The position numbers and the translations under genes were made by a program. Source: Priapulus caudatus (taxonomy: Eukaryota > Priapulida > Priapulimorpha > Priapulimorphida > Priapulidae). Taken from it: a stretch of DNA of 64,000 bases. Below are positions 59,286 to 64,000 of this stretch, piece after piece (position 1 is the first letter of the stretch; every line of letters begins with the position of its first letter). Below the pieces are notes generated by a model. The model did not search any database, had not been told where the DNA came from, and saw nothing but the letters and a program-made list of their open reading frames with translations. The DNA is taken from assembly GCF_000485595.1 (NCBI RefSeq), contig NW_014577253.1, positions 262,860 through 326,859 of the forward strand. Reading direction: 5' to 3'.

Positions 59286-60306
59286 CGCAATTAGCTTTCT
59301 CTTCGGCTTCGCTTCCCAAACTCAAAACTCAAAAACTTTCACGAGCTTTATCATGGTCATTTGTAAATTGGATTTCCTGAATTGAATATCCTCTCGTTTT
59401 ATGAAACCCACTTGATCGAATCATCAAAAGATCACAAGTTTAGCTATTTTGTTTCTGTAAAATTGTAAAAATTAAACCTATTCTATTGCAATCCACAGCG
59501 TTGATCTACTCGTTTAATCAACTTTGAGTTCCTCCCTTCCCGGTACAGTCCCTTATAATTTGTAGACCTATATGTGATTATGATGATTAGGGGCCTATAG
59601 CGTTACGTAGCTTACCTACAGCTTTAAGTAGCTTCTAGAAAAAACAGCTACAAGATAACCAAGAAAAATCCATCCGCATCACTATCTCTTTTTGGCACGA
59701 CTAGGATTAATAATAAAGGCCACAGATATCGGCAGTGGACTTCTTATCATCATTACAAAGCGCCCCACGCATACACCCACCGTCACGTAGTGTCTGCATT
59801 TCGCCATAGGCCAGTAGACTGATTGCTAACTGCTTACTGACGGTGACGTTGCTGCTGGCTAATAAACAAGTAAGACACAGTATCTACAGTATGCATGACA
59901 GCTTAGAACAAAGTGGTCAAATTAAGCAGTAAATATATTACCGTTACCCCAGCAATTGTTTGCCTTCCGTGACAGAGTAATCAGTACGAGATGCGGGCGC
60001 TCAAACAAGACAGCATTATTAGTTGGCATAACCACTTACTTACATCCCGCTATGCTCTAAATTTTAAAGCTCAGACGGGAGAATTAAAACTAACGAAAAG
60101 ATTTGGCTGACTCATACTGTCTAAATCCATTACACATGCTTGTTATCATGCTTGTTACCATGCACGAGGTACAGAAGAATCAGACATATTGTTAAAGTCG
60201 TGCTTCACGTGTTAAAAGTAGGAGTATTGTATGCGAAATAAGTTATCGCACGCAAAAACGGCGCGACTTTGAGCAGAAACGCAAGTACGTTTCTACCGAG
60301 GTAAGA
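59286..60306. other. No recognisable gene
   Basis: Ordinary AT-rich intergenic sequence with no paired repeat, domain or RNA signal noticed. Confidence 0.5.
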
Positions 60307-60311
60307 TAATG

Positions 60312-60544
60312 TCAAGAGCGTATATTCATTTTCATATTCATATTCATATTCATATTCATATTCATATTCATATTCATATTCATATTCATATTTATATTCA
60401 TATTCATATTCATATTCATATTCATATTCATATTCATATTCATATTCATATTCATATTCATATTCATTTGAGCGTATATATGTCAAGAGCGTATATATAT
60501 ATATATAAGAGCGTAAAAGAGATTCCTTCTTAATACGCTCTTGA
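60312..60544. mobile_element. TCAAGAGCG-ended element expanded by a (TTCATA)n microsatellite
   Basis: The left end TCAAGAGCGTATA and right end TACGCTCTTGA belong to the TCAAGAG family. Flanking 5-mers TAATG and TAACG differ by one base. About 140 bases of ATTCAT hexamers fill the interior, followed by a second TCAAGAGCGTATA and a TA run. Alternating His-Ile and Glu-Tyr ORFs are artefacts. Confidence 0.75.
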
Positions 60545-61737
60545 TAACGTGTAGGTACAATGTATACTCACACCATAGGTTCCGTGGCTTGCCACAAGGA
60601 ACTGATGCAGGTACAATTGCATGTAACTATGTAACTACAGAATCATGAAACCCTTGAAGCCAATCACGACGAGGGTCTCAACCGTGTCCGATGACGTAAC
60701 TTTTTTGACCTATGAATGAACGGTTCTTACGGACGAAAAGTCCGCTCTTGGTAGCTAGCTAATTAAAAACCCGTAAAAACTCCCATGTACCACCCATTTA
60801 CCCCATACCCCAGTTACCCCTCCCCCCAAAAAACCCATGCCTCTACGCCATTTTGAACATCGGAATATATGAAAATAGAGCCGGCCCGAAAGGAGATGGA
60901 AATTACTCGGCTTTCTACAATAGGTGTACACCAGAGCTAATATCGAGATTTATCCCTCACGCAATATTTTATGGCTTAAACTAGACCGACGTCTAACGTC
61001 CTTGCGGGTGAGCCACAACAACACCAACAACGAAGTACGGAGTTAGTTTTTGGTTCGTTATAGGAAAGCACATCATAGGAATTTGCCGCAATTGCTCCTG
61101 AAACAATTCACACCACAGAGCATCATTTACGCTAGTTTCTAGTACGCTATAGCAATCAAGGCTTCTACTACCAGTGAGACACACGAAGGGACTCGTTCAA
61201 AATAATTTTAAATAATCACTGTATTTACCCGAGACATAATATCTGCAATATTTCCCAACCAACTCTGTAGTTGCCGCCACGAGAGTGCGGCAGATGTAGG
61301 AAGCAGAGGGGGAGATGCGGTGCGCAATGTTGTGGGAGATTCGCTCGGTGCATCATCAGACTAAACAAACTGCCGTGTTGTCACAGCATCAGTTCCGGCA
61401 GTTACCTCTCGGTAGTTGTACCCTCGGTACTCTCGTTCACCACGGCGAATCACGGCAATGCGTAATCAACGGCAGACGAGTGAGTCGGTGAACAGCGCGC
61501 GTTACAGGGTATTAGGGTCGCTGCCATTACCCTGCAACCTAGTTTCATAAAATCCCTCCCCCGCGGCCTCCCTATATCGGCTACGTCAGTGGGAAAATGT
61601 CGTCGCAGAATGAATACGCAGTTTTCCATTGCTTTGCATGTCATGCTTACATGCTAGAGCCACGCACTGCATTCGCGCACGGACTCGATTTCATAGCTTT
61701 GTGCATACTTCTTCATGACGTCCGTGACGAGTTACAG
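60545..61737. other. No recognisable gene
   Basis: Contains a 64-residue minus-strand frame (60993-61184, ending VVGVVVAHPQGR) with no start codon, acceptor or family I can identify. Nothing else is supported. Confidence 0.4.
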
Positions 61738-62345
61738 CAACAGCGATAACGACGACGACGACGACGACGACTACAGCAACAATGACAACGACGATGACGA
61801 TGACAACGGCTACACCAACAATGATAATAACGACGGAGACGACGACTCACAGCAACAATATTGAAACCGACCGATGACGATGACAAACGGCTACACCAAC
61901 AATGATAATAACGACGGACACGACAGTGAGCGACGTACAAACAAACTATCGATAACGACGATGGAACGATGACAACGGCTACATCAACCAAATCGATAAT
62001 GAACGACGACGCACGACAGTGACGACTACAAACTATTACAATCGATACAAGCACACAAAATGATATACCGACGACGCCTGTACACTACAACTTGACGACA
62101 TGACGAGACACGCTTACCGAACATGATAATAACGACGACGACGACAGTGTGACGACTACAACAACTATGATAACGACGATGACGATGACAACGGGCTACA
62201 CCAACAATGATAATAACGGCAACAACTACAACAACAATGATAATAACGGCAACAACTACAACAACAATGATAATGACGGCAACAACAGCAACAATGACAA
62301 CGACGACAACGGCGGCGGCAGCGACAGTGACGATAGCAGAGCGGA
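61738..62345. repeat. GAC/AAC minisatellite with ATGATAATAACG units
   Basis: Tandem words CGACGACGA, CTACAACAACAATGATAATA and ACGGCAACAACTACAACAAC repeat with frequent single-base disruptions. Reads as Asn/Asp/Thr-rich in one direction and Val/Cys-rich in the other; neither looks like a gene. Confidence 0.85.
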
Positions 62346-62630
62346 TACACCACAGACTAACAGATACACGGATAACGTTAGTCTGTGGATACACCACCCA
62401 GGTCGATCACGTGATTCATACTCAGCCTCCCCGAGCGACTTATCAGACGTTCACCCATGCTGGCGGACAACTCAACAGTCTTGCTTAATGTATTCCAGTA
62501 TATATATATACTACTACTGGTTGATGCTCCATTTGGCAGACGTCTCATTATTAATATAATATAAGATCAGGGTTCCTTATTAATTCATACCGATCGCGTG
62601 TTAGATGTGCGCTGTCCACAACATCAGTTA

Positions 62631-63073
62631 AGCCTGGCGCACATTGCCGAACATTTTCCGTTCGTCCGAACAAATGTTTCTGTCTGGCAATGTGCGGGTG
62701 AACATTTGCTGAGCGCACATTGCGAAATTTGCTGCAGCGACGACACCTCGTGGCCGCCGTCTAGTAGCTGTGTTGAGAGAGAGTCACTGATCGGCGCATG
62801 ATTGGGCAAAAAATCATGTGGACCACATATCGTGCTGCTAATTTGGTTACTAAACTTTACAAATGTTCTAGAATGTACGACATTCAGCGCACATTGTGAC
62901 GAACATTCGACGAACAATGTTCAGAGATAATCAAACATTTCGATCTTCAGAAACATTGGTTCGGAAAACAAGTGTTCGGCGACTTTTTCTTCACCGCCAC
63001 ATTGCCGAACATTTCATGGAACATTGCTACGATAATGTTTTTGAGCAAAATGTTCGGCAATGTGCGCCGGGCT
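62631..63073. mobile_element. PIF/Harbinger-type MITE with TTA duplications
   Basis: A 443-bp element. The ends are AGCCTGGCGCACATTGCCGA and the complement of AGCCCGGCGCACATTGCCGA, with TTA on both sides (62628-62630 and 63074-63076). The word GAACATT and its complement recur throughout. The 3-bp TTA duplication and terminal form indicate the Harbinger superfamily. No ORF. Confidence 0.88.
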
Positions 63074-63215
63074 TTAGCCGTGAGATGGTCGTGAGAGGTG
63101 GGAGAGAAGGAGGGGTTGAGACACATGGACAGACGACTGTATGTACACACACTGATCTGGCCGCCAGACTCAGATGATTGCCTGTTACGTGATCATGCAC
63201 CCACTACAAAAATTA

Positions 63216-63257
63216 TCAAGAGTAGATAATAACACATGTGTTATTATCTACTCTTGA
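63216..63257. mobile_element. 42-bp perfect palindrome with 5-bp TSD AATTA
   Basis: TCAAGAGTAGATAATAACACA followed directly by its exact complement, flanked by AATTA (63211-63215 and 63258-63262). No spacer; member of the TCARGAG family. Confidence 0.85.
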
Positions 63258-63378
63258 AATTATCTATCCGAAAATGCCGAACCCAGCACCGAATTGTGCA
63301 CCTGGTACGAGCTCACACATGCACCGTGCTGGCTTGCCTAATGCAACCAATGGCATAATTATCAAATAATACATAATA

Positions 63379-63418
63379 TCAAGAGCAGATAAAGAAGGCC
63401 TTCTTTATCTGCTCTTGA
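63379..63418. mobile_element. 40-bp perfect palindrome with 5-bp TSD TAATA
   Basis: TCAAGAGCAGATAAAGAAGG joined directly to its complement, flanked by TAATA (63374-63378 and 63419-63423). The arm is nearly identical to the first 20 bases of the 487-bp element at 58004, so it looks like the two termini of that element with the whole interior lost. Confidence 0.9.
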
Positions 63419-63423
63419 TAATA

Positions 63424-64000
63424 TAATTGATTGACGCTCGGTGCTATGCCTTCCATTATTATATAGACCTCATAATAATCATTAAACTCATCGCGTATAT
63501 TTTTAGTGCGTATTTTCAATGTATTTGTCCAATTTCCATAGAGTTGACTGCGAGTTGAAAATAGCATAGTCCTACTATAGATATGTTCACGTGCAGGTAG
63601 GTGCGTGCATTCGGCGTGAGTATGGCGGCCCAAAAGGCTCATTAAATTTAGGCTGGGGCATGATTAGCAGTTTAGCAGTTAGCCCACACAGTACTTCGTG
63701 AATGGCAATGTTCAAGTTGGCGAAACCGACCTACGCTGCAACATCCGAACTGCAAGCGAGCCTTATAATTCACGCGTTGACGAGACCAATATCGAGTGAC
63801 CATGCGCCCGCATCACCTCGGTGAAGACCACGTTTATCGCACGCATCGAAATAGCATGGAAGAAAAGGTCAACAAACCTTTACCGCCCGTGCCCTTTTCG
63901 CGTGGACGTATTTATGTATTACGCCGTACAAAGCATCCATAGCTGCTGGTTACGACGAAACAGACAGGTAATTGTGAGCGGCATCTGGCCCCGACCGACA
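63424..64000. other. No recognisable gene
   Basis: The ORF at 63379-63642 (-) runs through the palindrome above and is not supported. No other signal. Confidence 0.5.

Noticed and set aside
60205-60533. Glu-Tyr and His-Ile repeat proteins
   Set aside because: Translations of the (TTCATA)n microsatellite on both strands.
61738-62345. Asn/Asp/Thr-rich protein ORF
   Set aside because: Produced by the GAC/AAC minisatellite; the complementary strand is equally open.

Overview
The window is nuclear DNA of an animal, most likely a marine invertebrate (the phylum cannot be fixed from the sequence). It holds one intact spliced gene, many GT-AG introns, telomere-type TTAGGG repeats and a dense population of small inverted-repeat DNA transposons. 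There is no bacterial-style coding, operon or CRISPR array.

The only complete gene is TGFBRAP1 (the animal Vps3 subunit of the CORVET tether), on the + strand at 13748-29144. I reconstructed 22 exons with GT/AG borders and consistent phases, giving a 902-residue protein. It starts with a CNH domain, continues through Vps39-type helical repeats and ends in a Cys/His C-terminal domain. Its introns have collected a PIF/Harbinger-type element carrying a GTCCGG minisatellite, a hAT element with a second element nested inside it, and several MITEs. One MITE lies about 25 bases from a 3' splice site. Weaker coding traces are a LINE reverse-transcriptase tail (8400-9040, - strand), the N-terminal part of a PIF/Harbinger transposase (58733-59005, +) and an unidentified candidate last exon (40206-40388, -).

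1-13.5 kb is an intergenic archive of inverted-repeat elements, several with intact target-site duplications (TSDs). 13.7-29.8 kb is the TGFBRAP1 locus. 29.8-41.3 kb is mostly unannotatable sequence with microsatellites and small palindromes. 41.8-55.4 kb is a head-to-tail duplication of a 6.6-6.9 kb unit. Each unit holds a 2.5-2.7 kb foldback structure whose outer arms are arrays of a 15-bp repeat and whose inner arms are polypurine facing polypyrimidine. The second unit is full of single-base insertions relative to the first and may be an unpolished duplicate made during assembly. 55.4-64 kb again holds inverted-repeat elements, minisatellites and Harbinger relics.

The most unusual signals are four. 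(i) The foldback structure built of 15-bp repeats. (ii) A family of elements ending in TCAAGAG/TCAGGAG with 5-bp TSDs, ranging from 487 bp down to perfect palindromes of 32-42 bp. (iii) Two inverted-repeat families with perfect 9-bp TSDs. (iv) The repeated presence of TTAGGG/CCCTAA tracts in the interior of otherwise different inverted-repeat elements.
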